NCBI GenBank assembly: GCA_937898415.1
Contig: CALDLA010000171.1
Span: 62,001-126,000, forward strand
Length of the DNA stretch: 64,000 nucleotides
Direction: 5' to 3'
From: an uncultured Prevotellaceae bacterium
Lineage (GTDB): Bacteria > Bacteroidota > Bacteroidia > Bacteroidales > Bacteroidaceae
Of this stretch, positions 35,759 through 44,269 are shown in pieces; position 1 is the stretch's first letter, and the number at the start of each line of letters is the position of its first letter. The position numbers and the translations under genes were made by a program. Under the pieces are notes generated by a model that did not search any database, was not told the DNA's origin, and saw only the letters and a list, made by a program, of their open reading frames with translations.

Positions 35759-35802
35759 CTTGCCCTGAAAACCGTTTTCTTTTTCAACGTTTTCAGGGCA
35801 AG
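35759..35802 (-). terminator. Terminator downstream of the 271-residue secreted protein gene
   Basis: A 14-bp perfect stem (CTTGCCCTGAAAAC with GTTTTCAGGGCAAG) lies 27 bp past the stop at 35829. On the minus strand it is followed by TTTCTGTT. Confidence 0.75.
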
Positions 35803-35828
35803 ATTCTATATTACAATCCCAGCAATTC

Positions 35829-36644
35829 TTATTTTGCTATGATGGCTGAGACGCCGCTACGCTGGTGGACAGTGCTGCGCGACGACCATGAGGCTGGTGC
35901 TGCGAGACCATCACCATCCTTAAAGATGCGGTAGGTGCCTACGGCCATTATTTTGTCGTCAGGGTCGTTCTTTTCCACCATCAGGATGGCCTGGTAGCAA
36001 TCCTTGATGCCGCCGTCGGTTATTGTGCCGGAGATGATGGTAGCCAGCTTGTAGGTTGCGCTGCCATTGGAACCGGGAACCACAGCAAACACGGTGAAGT
36101 TGTTTCCTTGTCCCATGACAATCATCTCCGTCTTTTCACTTGCCTGAGAGCTTTGCTTGTCTTGATACATGATTGTATTCTTTGAGTTGTTCTGCTCAGA
36201 GAATTGTATGAAGAGATCTGCTAAATTTGTTTTGGAAAAACCATCGGAAGCGAACACAATTATGTAATTATTCATACTAAATGATCCTTCGATGGCGGGT
36301 GGCGTGTTTCCAGCGTATATAGGCATGTGGGAAGCCATCTTCTCCAGATACTCCTTCGGTATCTGCTGTGTGATGCGCTGGTCGAACTCACCTTCGTAGG
36401 TCTCGACGAAGTCCAGTTCGTCCTGTGTCACCTTCAGCTCGGTGCCGTCGGTCTTGTAGATGATGTAGGCCGGATTCGTCTGATTGATGTCACTTGGCGA
36501 CATGTGGTCGAACAGGGATGCAGGCACGTCCACGGTGTTACCATTCTTATAATGTACGCGTATGCCCTGTGCTTGGGCGGAGGGCAGTCCTGCCATGAGG
36601 AGCAGGGCTACGCAAGCGATTTTTAATATGCTGATAGTTTTCAT
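35829..36644 (-). CDS. Small exported protein with Prevotella-type IxYxNG module
   Basis: The start at 36644 overlaps the upstream stop by 4 nt (ATGA) and opens a signal peptide (MKTISILKIACVALL, cleavage near AQAQ). The frame is open further upstream, but that part lies inside the previous gene. The 271-residue product begins with GIRVHYKNGNTVDVPASLFDHM, a module also seen in other secreted proteins here. The rest is a beta-rich domain with no enzyme motif. Translation is probably coupled to the repeat protein gene upstream. Confidence 0.8.
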   Translation of the reverse strand: MKTISILKIACVALLLMAGLPSAQAQGIRVHYKNGNTVDVPASLFDHMSPSDINQTNPAYIIYKTDGTELKVTQDELDFVETYEGEFDQRITQQIPKEYLEKMASHMPIYAGNTPPAIEGSFSMNNYIIVFASDGFSKTNLADLFIQFSEQNNSKNTIMYQDKQSSQASEKTEMIVMGQGNNFTVFAVVPGSNGSATYKLATIISGTITDGGIKDCYQAILMVEKNDPDDKIMAVGTYRIFKDGDGLAAPASWSSRSTVHQRSGVSAIIAK

Positions 36645-39127
36645 TTCTTCATGAATTTTAGGTTGACACTTCCTGCTTTCACAATATACATACTCGGACG
36701 GAGTGTGCCGAGCGGCAGTTCGAGGGTGCCGTCTGCACCAATGCGCTGCTGGCTGACGAGCGCACCGCCGGTGGTGTAGACGAATACCGGCTCGCCTGGG
36801 TGGCAGCCGCTGAATATCAAGGCATCGTTGCCGCGGCTGACGCTGCCCTCCGTCTGCTGGACGGGAGCGGGAGTCTCGTCGATACCTACGGGTGAACCCT
36901 TGGCATCGAGCGTGAATTTCCAGATCTTTGCGGTCTCGAAGGTCATCACGCCGCGACTCGACGTGACGGTGGTCTCTGCGCCGAGCAGTCTCACCTGCGG
37001 CTTCTCCGACAGTTTGTAGGCAACGGTACCGCCGCCGCTGTCGAGGGTGTACCACAGCGTGAACTGGTCGGTGACGCCGTAGCCTGGATCATCGGGACCG
37101 GGGCCGGGCGTCGGGTTGTCACCGGGCTGCGGGTCCTCTTTGCTGTTGATGTCGTCAATATCTTCAGGCACCTCGGGCTTTGTGGGTTCCACATTGTTGA
37201 GCTTTGTTCCATATTTCAGGAAATAGGCACCGCGGTCGCTGTATCGGCGTACTTTTACAAAGTAGGTACCTGCATCAATATCATTGACAACAAACTCCTT
37301 GTCATCCCTGCCTACACCAGAGATGCCTTTCTGAGTGATGTCAGTCTGGTCGCTGTTATAGCCGTAAAGGGTAATGTCCCAGATATTCAGGCCAAACTCT
37401 TGATCGGGATGTATGGTCAGCGTGACGGTTCCCTTTGCCAGCTGTTGTATCATGTACCAGTCTTCTTCATCGGTATTGTTAAAGTAATTGTAACCTAAGT
37501 GTCCGGTCACGGTCTTGTTGGCATCTAATGCTACCGCCTGTGTCCATTCGTTGTTAGGTTCGGGATCGTTGGCATAGCCGTTTGGCGTGAGCAGGGCTTT
37601 CAGTCGATAGCCGCCGTGTCCACTATAGCGGCGTACTCGGAGGAAATAGACACCAGGAGCCACGTCGGTAGTGGTCATGGTACCCAGTTCTTTGCCTATG
37701 CCTTTGATATTGCGCTGTACCATGTCGGTCTGGTCTCCGTTGTAGGTGTAGAGCGTCACGTCCCACACGTTCAGTCCGAATGTCTGGCTGGGATTGATGG
37801 TGATGTCGAGCTTGCCGTCGGCGGTTACTTCATAGCAGTACCAGTCTTCTTCGTTCCTGTCGTTGAAGTAAACATAGCCTAAGTGTCCCTGTACCGTCTT
37901 TCCGTCCTCCAGCCATTTGGCCGTCGTCCAGTCGTCGTGCTTGCCGTCGTTGGCAAAGGGGGTGGGTGTCAGTTGGTAGCTTAGGGTGTAGCCGCCGTGG
38001 TCGCCGTATCGGCGTACGCGGAGGTAATAGATACCGGGAGCCAGGTCGGTGGTGGTCATGGTGCCCAGTTCTTTGCCAATACCTTTGATATTGCGCTGTA
38101 CAATGTCGGTCTGGTCTTCATTGTAGGTGTAGAGGGTCAAGTCCCACACGTTCAGTCCGAACGTTTGGTCGGGATTGATGGTGATGTCCGCCTTTCCGTC
38201 AGCGTTGACGTTGATGTAGTACCAGTCCTCCTCGTTCCTGTCGTTGAAATAATAGTAGCCTAAGTGTCCCTGCACGGTCTTTCTGTCCTCCAGCTCTTTG
38301 GCCGTCGTCCAGTCGTCATGCCTGCCGTCGTTGGCAAAGGAGTTGGGTGTCAGCTTGTAGGTTAGGGTGTAGCCGCCGTGGGCGCCATATCTGCGTACGC
38401 GAAGAAAATAGGTACCGGGAGCCAGGTCCGTGGTGGTCATGGTGCCCAGCTCTGTGCCAATGCCTTTGATATTGCGCTGTACAATGTCGGTCTGGTCTTC
38501 ATTGTAGGTGTAGAGGGTCACGTCCCACACGTTCAGTCCGAACGTCTGGTCGGGGTCAATGGTGATGTCCGCTTGTCCGTCCACATTGACGTTGATGTAA
38601 TACCAGTCCTCCTCGTTTTTATCGTTGAAGTAGGAGTAGCCTAAGTGTCCCCGTGCGGCCTTTCCGTCCTCCAGCCATTTGGCTGTCGTCCAGTCGTCGT
38701 GCTTGCCGTCGTTGGCAAAGGGATTAGGGGCGTACTTGTTGGTCAACGTGTAGCTACCCGATTCGCTGTACCTACGTACGCGTATAAAGTAGGTACCAGG
38801 AGCCAGGTCGGTGGTGGTCATGGTGCCCGCGGAAGTACCAATGCCTACGATATTGCGCTGTACAATGTCGGTCTGGTCTCCGTTGTAGGTGTAGAGCGTC
38901 ACGTCCCACACGTTCAGTTTCCCACTTGGAGTTACCGTCAATTCCGACTGCCCGTCCTCTGTGACAGCAAACCAGTACCACTGTTCCTCGATTTTCTCGG
39001 AAAGCGAGCCGTTGGCACTTCCGTTAATGCTGATTTCCGTGGCCGACTGCCACGTTGTTCCCGCCGCCAGCATTCCTAATGGTAATACTAACAGCAGGGT
39101 GAGTAAAAGATGAATCTTTCTATACAT
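36641..39127 (-). CDS. Secreted protein with five ~127-residue PPC-like repeats and a T9SS tail
   Basis: 828 residues with a signal peptide (cleavage near GMLAAG). Five tandem domains begin near residues 24, 144, 271, 398 and 525. Each contains GHLGYxYFND, EEDWY, GLNVWDVTLYTYN and APGTYFLRVRRY. The pattern resembles bacterial pre-peptidase C-terminal (PPC) domains. A Pro-rich linker, a KPQVRLLG module and a T9SS-type tail follow (VFVYTTGGALVSQQ, MYIVKAG, KFMKK). It is likely displayed on the surface. Repeats 2 to 4 are nearly identical at the DNA level (381 bp each), suggesting recent expansion. Confidence 0.85.
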   Translation of the reverse strand: MYRKIHLLLTLLLVLPLGMLAAGTTWQSATEISINGSANGSLSEKIEEQWYWFAVTEDGQSELTVTPSGKLNVWDVTLYTYNGDQTDIVQRNIVGIGTSAGTMTTTDLAPGTYFIRVRRYSESGSYTLTNKYAPNPFANDGKHDDWTTAKWLEDGKAARGHLGYSYFNDKNEEDWYYINVNVDGQADITIDPDQTFGLNVWDVTLYTYNEDQTDIVQRNIKGIGTELGTMTTTDLAPGTYFLRVRRYGAHGGYTLTYKLTPNSFANDGRHDDWTTAKELEDRKTVQGHLGYYYFNDRNEEDWYYINVNADGKADITINPDQTFGLNVWDLTLYTYNEDQTDIVQRNIKGIGKELGTMTTTDLAPGIYYLRVRRYGDHGGYTLSYQLTPTPFANDGKHDDWTTAKWLEDGKTVQGHLGYVYFNDRNEEDWYCYEVTADGKLDITINPSQTFGLNVWDVTLYTYNGDQTDMVQRNIKGIGKELGTMTTTDVAPGVYFLRVRRYSGHGGYRLKALLTPNGYANDPEPNNEWTQAVALDANKTVTGHLGYNYFNNTDEEDWYMIQQLAKGTVTLTIHPDQEFGLNIWDITLYGYNSDQTDITQKGISGVGRDDKEFVVNDIDAGTYFVKVRRYSDRGAYFLKYGTKLNNVEPTKPEVPEDIDDINSKEDPQPGDNPTPGPGPDDPGYGVTDQFTLWYTLDSGGGTVAYKLSEKPQVRLLGAETTVTSSRGVMTFETAKIWKFTLDAKGSPVGIDETPAPVQQTEGSVSRGNDALIFSGCHPGEPVFVYTTGGALVSQQRIGADGTLELPLGTLRPSMYIVKAGSVNLKFMKK
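37556..38698 (-). repeat. Three near-identical 381-bp tandem coding repeats
   Basis: Repeats 2, 3 and 4 of the PPC-like protein (about 38698-38318, 38317-37937, 37936-37556) share long identical DNA stretches and an exact 381-bp period. The outer repeats (1 and 5) are more diverged. Such arrays change copy number by recombination. Confidence 0.85.
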
Positions 39128-39154
39128 AAGCTATTGTTATTGGTTTTCTGGGTG

Positions 39155-39162
39155 TAAAGTTA
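39155..39162 (-). promoter_or_regulatory. Probable -7 element for the PPC-repeat protein gene
   Basis: TAACTTTA on the minus strand (near TAnnTTTG) with a CACCCAGAAAACCAATAACA...AGCTTATG leader similar to that of the kelch-like gene. The -33 region is weak. Confidence 0.4.
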
Positions 39163-39369
39163 CAAAAAAAAATGAAATCTCATCTCCTTTTCCCGAGAAA
39201 AGTTATATTTTCCTTCGTTTTTTTCAACGGGCGCAAAATTTCCCCCGTTAAACACCAATCCAAATTTGGATTCGTGTTCCTGGTGTGTTCGACGAGAGCA
39301 GAAATTTCAGCTCACGTACCTAATTATATTCTACTGAGGGAAAAATTGCCCTGAGTACCACACAATCTT

Positions 39370-39500
39370 ACATCTTACATTAAGCTAAAAATGGACGGTG
39401 CGGAAAACGGAACTTAAATTACAACCAATACTTTTATATTATATTTATATAATATAAGCTTCATCCGTAAGTTTTTCCAGAAAACCTTAATGTAAGATGT
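39370..39500. repeat. 15-bp inverted repeat pair flanking an AT-rich palindrome
   Basis: ACATCTTACATTAAG (39370-39384) and its exact reverse complement (39486-39500) are 101 bp apart. Between them, at 39434-39457, sits an AT-rich palindrome of 11-bp arms with a 2-nt loop (TTATATTATAT / ATATAATATAA). It could be the remnant of a small mobile element or a bidirectional transcription stop between divergent genes. Confidence 0.55.
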
Positions 39501-39526
39501 AAGATGTGAGATGCAAGATGCAAGAT
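39492..39526 (+). repeat. Five 7-bp tandem repeats (G[TC][AG]AGAT)
   Basis: GTAAGAT, GTAAGAT, GTGAGAT, GCAAGAT, GCAAGAT in direct succession. It overlaps the right arm of the inverted repeat above and could vary in copy number. Confidence 0.7.
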
Positions 39527-39567
39527 ATTTTGGTCGGAGTAAACCCGACCTTTGCTCTGACCAAAAT
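39527..39567 (+). other. Hairpin upstream of the tamB promoter
   Basis: A 13-bp stem, ATTTTGGTCGGAG with CTCTGACCAAAAT (one G.T wobble), with a 15-nt loop. A partial copy of its left arm (GTCGGAGCAAACCC) follows at about 39578. Confidence 0.55.
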
Positions 39568-39631
39568 ACCCACTTTAGTCGGAGCAAACCCGGAGAAGAA
39601 TGCGAATTGCATCATTTTCTTCGTCGATTAT

Positions 39632-39662
39632 TTTGCTGCAAAGAAGAAAATATGTATCTTTG
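39632..39662 (+). promoter_or_regulatory. Strong sigma-ABfr-type promoter for tamB operon
   Basis: TTTG (39632-39635), 19 nt, TATCTTTG (39655-39662). It fits the Bacteroidetes consensus exactly. Transcription would start near 39669, about 30 nt before the tamB ATG at 39698, which is why that start was preferred over in-frame starts upstream. Confidence 0.75.
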
Positions 39663-39697
39663 TAGGCAGATTTTTGTTTTGCAAGTCTGCTTGCTTC

Positions 39698-42600
39698 ATG
39701 AAGAAGATACTGAAGTGGTTGATCGTTGCGGCACTAACGCCCCCGCTGCTGATACTCATAATGGCCGCACTGCTCTATCTGCCGCCCGTTCAGAATTGGG
39801 TGGCGGACAGGGTGGCAGCTGTCGCCTCGGAGAAGACGGGAATGGACATCAGCGTGGGCACCGTCAGGCTGGAGTGGCCGCTCGACTTAGGCATCGACGA
39901 CTTCCGCGTCATCCACGAGGGCGACACGTTGGCTGATGTGGGGCATCTGACGGTGGACGTGCAGCTGCGACCGCTCTTCGACAAGCGCGTGGTCATTCAT
40001 GAGCTGGGCGTCAACCAGGCCAAGGTGAATACCAACGGTTTCATTAGCGACCTGCGGGTGAAGGGCCACATCGGCGAACTATGGCTGCGCTCCGACGGCA
40101 TCGACCTGGACCAGGGAACGGCGACGGTGAACGGGGCGCGGCTCTCGGACTCGAAACTGGACATCGCCCTGAGCGACACGGCGGCCGTTGACACGACGAC
40201 GTCGGAAACCCTGTGGCGTATAAATGCCGACAGCCTGACCATTAGCCGTACTGACGTAGCCGTCCACATGCCGGGTGACACACTGCACATCAACGCTCAC
40301 ATGGGGCAGGCCGTTGCCCGCGAGACTGACATCAACCTGGCTACGGGTACTTACCGCGTGGGGAGTCTCGACTGGCATGACGGTAAACTAAGCTACGACG
40401 ATAACAGTCAACAGCCCGTTGACGGACTGGACTACAGCCATATTGACGTGAAGGACATCCGGCTGGGCGTCGACTCCATTTACTACGGCCCGGAGGGCAG
40501 TTCTTTCTATCTACGCGAGACGAAACTTAAGGAGAAGTCGGGACTCGAGATAACGGAACTGACGGGTGGTGTTCGCTTAGACACGGCCTTCAGCCACGTG
40601 GAGATGCCCCATCTCGTGCTGCGGACGCCCGACAGCGACATCGAGGCCGAGGTAAGTATGGACTTCAGCGTGGCCGACGAGCAGAATCCCGGAAAGATGC
40701 GCGTCAGGCTGAACGCACAGATAGGCAAGCAGGACCTGATGCGCTTTGCCGGTGATATGCCTCAGCAACTCATCCGCAATTATCCTAACCAACCGCTGAG
40801 CATCAAGGGGTCGGTGAACGGCAATATGCAGCGTATGGAGTTTACGGGACTCGACGTCAACCTGCCTACAGCCCTGCACCTGAAGGCAGATGGCGTAGCC
40901 TACAACGTGACCGACCCCAAGAAGATGCGTGGACAGGTGAACGTGAAGGCCGAGACGCAGGACTTGGGATTCGTACAGCCCCTGCTGCCCGACGGCGTCA
41001 AACTGCCCAAGGGCATGATGCTGGCCGGACAGGTGAAGGCCGACGGTCAGCAGTATGATGCCGACCTGACCCTGTGTGAGGGTAGGGGAACAGTGAAGGC
41101 CTTGGTGTCGACGCGAAGGCCGCAGGACATCAGTTCGTACACCGCCGATGTCAAGATGGACCACATGAACCTGCGTAATTTCCTGAAAGATAGCGACCAG
41201 CGGCTGGCCTATACCGCCGACATGACGGCTGACGTGACGCTGCGCAACGGACGTGCCGTAGGTTCGCTGACGGGACATAACGACCTGTTCGATGGTAAGG
41301 TCGACATCGACGCCCTGCTCGGTTCCGACCGTGTGGAAGCCACGCTTACGCCTGACCTGAAGAAGGTGGACCTCTTCGGCCTGAAACTTTGGGACACCCC
41401 GCTGACGGTAGGCATGGACGGTACGCTGACCGTCAACTCAGATCTGAAGCACAGCCACGAGGTGAAGGGAAGGCTGATCAACCTGATGCTGGCAGATACC
41501 ACGAAAGCCTACTACCCCAAGGACCTGGGCGTGCTGCTGCGCACCAACCGCGACACCACGTTGGCCCGCATACAGAGCGGCGACTTCATTGTGAAGCTGG
41601 ATGCTCCTGTCAACTACGAACCGCTGCTCAAGCAGTTCGGCACGCTGGCCGACTCCGTCACCGCGCAGTATAAGAACAAGGTGATAGACCAGTCGGCCAT
41701 CAAACGACTACTGCCTACGATGAAACTGCATGTGGAGAGCAGTCGTAACAATCCTGTTGCCGACCTGCTGCGCACGAAGAAGGTGGACTTCAAGGAACTC
41801 TTTGCCGATATCCACACGTCGGCCGAGACGGGCATCAACGGACAGATGCACCTCTACTCGCTCGTCTATGACTCTACCCGCATCGACACCGTCCGTCTGG
41901 CCCTCACCCAGAAAGGCGAGCGGCTGACCTATCAGGCACAGGTGCGCAACAATCGCCGCAATCCTCAATTTGTCTTTAATGCTTTGATCGACGGTCATCT
42001 GCACGAGCACGGCTTGCTGGCGGGACTGCGTTATTACGACAAGGACGGACGCATGGGCGTACGCCTGGGGGCTACGGCCTCGATGGTGGACGAGGGCGTG
42101 CGCATACAGCTGATGCCCGAGCGGCCTACCATCGCCTACAAGGAGTTCAACCTAAACAAGGACAACTACCTGCTCATTGACCACAACAACCGGCTCCAGG
42201 CCAAGGTGGACCTCATAGCCGACGACAATACGGGCGTGAAAATCTACTCTAACAACCCTTCCTCCCCAGAGGATCTAGAAGTCCAAGAGGCCCCATCCCC
42301 CTACTTGCAGGACCTGACCATCTCGCTGAACCGTATCGACTTGGGCGAACTGACGTCGGCGCTGCCTTACCTGCCGCGCATCAACGGACGGCTGAACGGC
42401 GACTACCACATCGTGATGGACCAGCAGGAGAAGATCTCCGTCGTCTCAGACATGGCCATCGAGCAGTTGGCCTATGAGGGCTCGCCCATCGGCAACCTCT
42501 CGACGGAGTTGGTCTACATGCAGCGCGAGGACGACGGTCACGCCATCGAGGCCCGCCTGATGCTCGACGACGAGGAGTTCGGACTGCTCAGGGGAAACCT

Positions 42601-44269
42601 GATTCCCAGTCCCACGCCGAATGGCAAGGGGAGCATCGACGCTACGTTCACGATGACGCGGTTCCCGCTGTCTATCGCCAACGGTTACGTGCCCGACCAG
42701 CTGATTGGTCTTGAGGGATTCGGCGAGGGCGAACTGACCATCAAGGGAAAGACCAGTCATCCGCAGGTGGACGGCGAGGTCTATTTGGATTCTGCCTACC
42801 TAGTGAGCCTGCCCTACGGCATTCGCATGCGCTTCGACAACGACCCGGTGCGCATCGTCGGCTCGCACCTGTTGTTAGAGAACTTCGGACTCTACGCCTA
42901 TAATGACGAGCCGCTCAACATGCAGGGCGACATCGACTTCAGCGACCCCTCGAGAGTCAGTATGGACATGCGCATGAGGGCGCAGAACCTGCTGCTCATC
43001 AACACCAAACAGACGGCCAGCTCGGTAGCCTTCGGCAAGGCGTTCGTCAACTTCTTTGCAAGGCTGCAGGGACCGATTGAGTCGCTGCGGATGCGCGGAC
43101 GGTTGGATGTGCTCGGCTCTACCGACATGACCTACATGCTGCTCGACTCGCCCCTCTCGACCGACAACCGCCTAGACGAGCTGGTGAAGTTCACCGACTT
43201 CAGCGATACCACCCACACCGTCGCCGTTAACCGTCCCACGCCCACGGGTCTCGACGCCGACCTGACCATCAGCGTGTCGCAGGGAGCGCACATTGTCTGC
43301 GACCTCGACGTTGAGGAGACCAACTACATCGACCTGACGGGTGGCGGAGACCTGCGCATGCGCTACAACAACGAGGGACTGAACCTGACGGGACGCTACA
43401 CGCTGGCGGCGGGCGAGATGAAGTACTCGATGCCCATTATCCCGCTGAAGACTTTTACGATACAGGACGGCAGCTACGTGGAGTTCACCGGCGACCCCAT
43501 GAACCCCCGGCTGGACATCACCGCTACTGAGCGCGTCAAGGCGCCGGTAAGCGGCGAGGGCGGGCAGAGCCGCAGCGTGAACTTCGACTGCGGCGTGGTC
43601 ATCACCAAGACCCTGAACGACATGGGACTGCAGTTCATTATTTCGTCGCCCGAGGACGCTTCGGTCAACAATACGCTGCAGTCTATGTCGGAAGAGGAGC
43701 GCGGCAAGCTGGCCGTCACCATGCTGACCACGGGTATGTACTTGTCTGACGGCAATACCAGCGGATTCTCGATGAACGCTGCCCTCAGCTCGTTCCTGCA
43801 GAACGAAATCAACAACATCACCGGCTCGGCGTTGAAGACGCTCGACCTCAGCGTGGGTGTCGACAACAGCACCGACGCCAGCGGCACCATGCATACCGAC
43901 TACTCGTTCAAGTTCTCGAAGCGACTCTTCGACAACCGGCTGAAAATCCAGCTGGGCGGCAAGGTGTCCACAGGACAGTATGATATGCCCGGCCACACGC
44001 AGTCGTTCTTTGACAACGTCACGATGGAATACCGGCTGGACCAGAGTGCGCAAAAGAACCTCAAAGTGTTCTACCAGCAGAACGTCTACGACTGGCTCGA
44101 CGGCTATACGGGACTTTACGGCGTAGGCTATGTGCGCCGTAAGAAGATGGACTCGCTGTGGGACATCTTCAAGCACACCGGCAACGACCAGCGCCCCCTG
44201 ATGATGCGTCCCGTCGGTGAGCGGACTGACACCATCCCTAAAGACACGTTACGAAATGAAGCAAAATAG
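39698..44269 (+). CDS. tamB: TamB-like translocation and assembly module protein
   Basis: 1523 residues from ATG 39698. It has one N-terminal membrane anchor (MKKILKWLIVAALTPP followed by a hydrophobic run) and then an AsmA/TamB-type N-terminal region (GMDISVGTVRLEWPLDLGIDDF). The long body is made of repeated beta strands expected to form a periplasm-spanning groove. The C-terminal DUF490-type domain is clear: GRYTLAAGEMKYSMP, IQDGSYVEFTGDPMNPRLDI, SMSEEERGKLAVTML. TamB with TamA/TamL moves lipids or helps insert outer-membrane proteins. Its end overlaps tamL by 14 nt. Confidence 0.93.
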   Translation: MKKILKWLIVAALTPPLLILIMAALLYLPPVQNWVADRVAAVASEKTGMDISVGTVRLEWPLDLGIDDFRVIHEGDTLADVGHLTVDVQLRPLFDKRVVIHELGVNQAKVNTNGFISDLRVKGHIGELWLRSDGIDLDQGTATVNGARLSDSKLDIALSDTAAVDTTTSETLWRINADSLTISRTDVAVHMPGDTLHINAHMGQAVARETDINLATGTYRVGSLDWHDGKLSYDDNSQQPVDGLDYSHIDVKDIRLGVDSIYYGPEGSSFYLRETKLKEKSGLEITELTGGVRLDTAFSHVEMPHLVLRTPDSDIEAEVSMDFSVADEQNPGKMRVRLNAQIGKQDLMRFAGDMPQQLIRNYPNQPLSIKGSVNGNMQRMEFTGLDVNLPTALHLKADGVAYNVTDPKKMRGQVNVKAETQDLGFVQPLLPDGVKLPKGMMLAGQVKADGQQYDADLTLCEGRGTVKALVSTRRPQDISSYTADVKMDHMNLRNFLKDSDQRLAYTADMTADVTLRNGRAVGSLTGHNDLFDGKVDIDALLGSDRVEATLTPDLKKVDLFGLKLWDTPLTVGMDGTLTVNSDLKHSHEVKGRLINLMLADTTKAYYPKDLGVLLRTNRDTTLARIQSGDFIVKLDAPVNYEPLLKQFGTLADSVTAQYKNKVIDQSAIKRLLPTMKLHVESSRNNPVADLLRTKKVDFKELFADIHTSAETGINGQMHLYSLVYDSTRIDTVRLALTQKGERLTYQAQVRNNRRNPQFVFNALIDGHLHEHGLLAGLRYYDKDGRMGVRLGATASMVDEGVRIQLMPERPTIAYKEFNLNKDNYLLIDHNNRLQAKVDLIADDNTGVKIYSNNPSSPEDLEVQEAPSPYLQDLTISLNRIDLGELTSALPYLPRINGRLNGDYHIVMDQQEKISVVSDMAIEQLAYEGSPIGNLSTELVYMQREDDGHAIEARLMLDDEEFGLLRGNLIPSPTPNGKGSIDATFTMTRFPLSIANGYVPDQLIGLEGFGEGELTIKGKTSHPQVDGEVYLDSAYLVSLPYGIRMRFDNDPVRIVGSHLLLENFGLYAYNDEPLNMQGDIDFSDPSRVSMDMRMRAQNLLLINTKQTASSVAFGKAFVNFFARLQGPIESLRMRGRLDVLGSTDMTYMLLDSPLSTDNRLDELVKFTDFSDTTHTVAVNRPTPTGLDADLTISVSQGAHIVCDLDVEETNYIDLTGGGDLRMRYNNEGLNLTGRYTLAAGEMKYSMPIIPLKTFTIQDGSYVEFTGDPMNPRLDITATERVKAPVSGEGGQSRSVNFDCGVVITKTLNDMGLQFIISSPEDASVNNTLQSMSEEERGKLAVTMLTTGMYLSDGNTSGFSMNAALSSFLQNEINNITGSALKTLDLSVGVDNSTDASGTMHTDYSFKFSKRLFDNRLKIQLGGKVSTGQYDMPGHTQSFFDNVTMEYRLDQSAQKNLKVFYQQNVYDWLDGYTGLYGVGYVRRKKMDSLWDIFKHTGNDQRPLMMRPVGERTDTIPKDTLRNEAK

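Noticed and set aside
36645..37055. N-terminal extension of the 271-residue secreted protein
   Set aside because: It lies inside the upstream coding region, is Arg-rich as expected for a shadow frame, and would bury the signal peptide.
39506..39697. N-terminal extension of TamB
   Set aside because: The extension translates the 7-bp repeats and the hairpin and lies upstream of the best promoter. The ATG at 39698 opens a normal anchor segment.
43172..44176. 334-residue protein opposite tamB
   Set aside because: A long antisense frame in GC-rich coding sequence; composition is that of a shadow frame with no domain.
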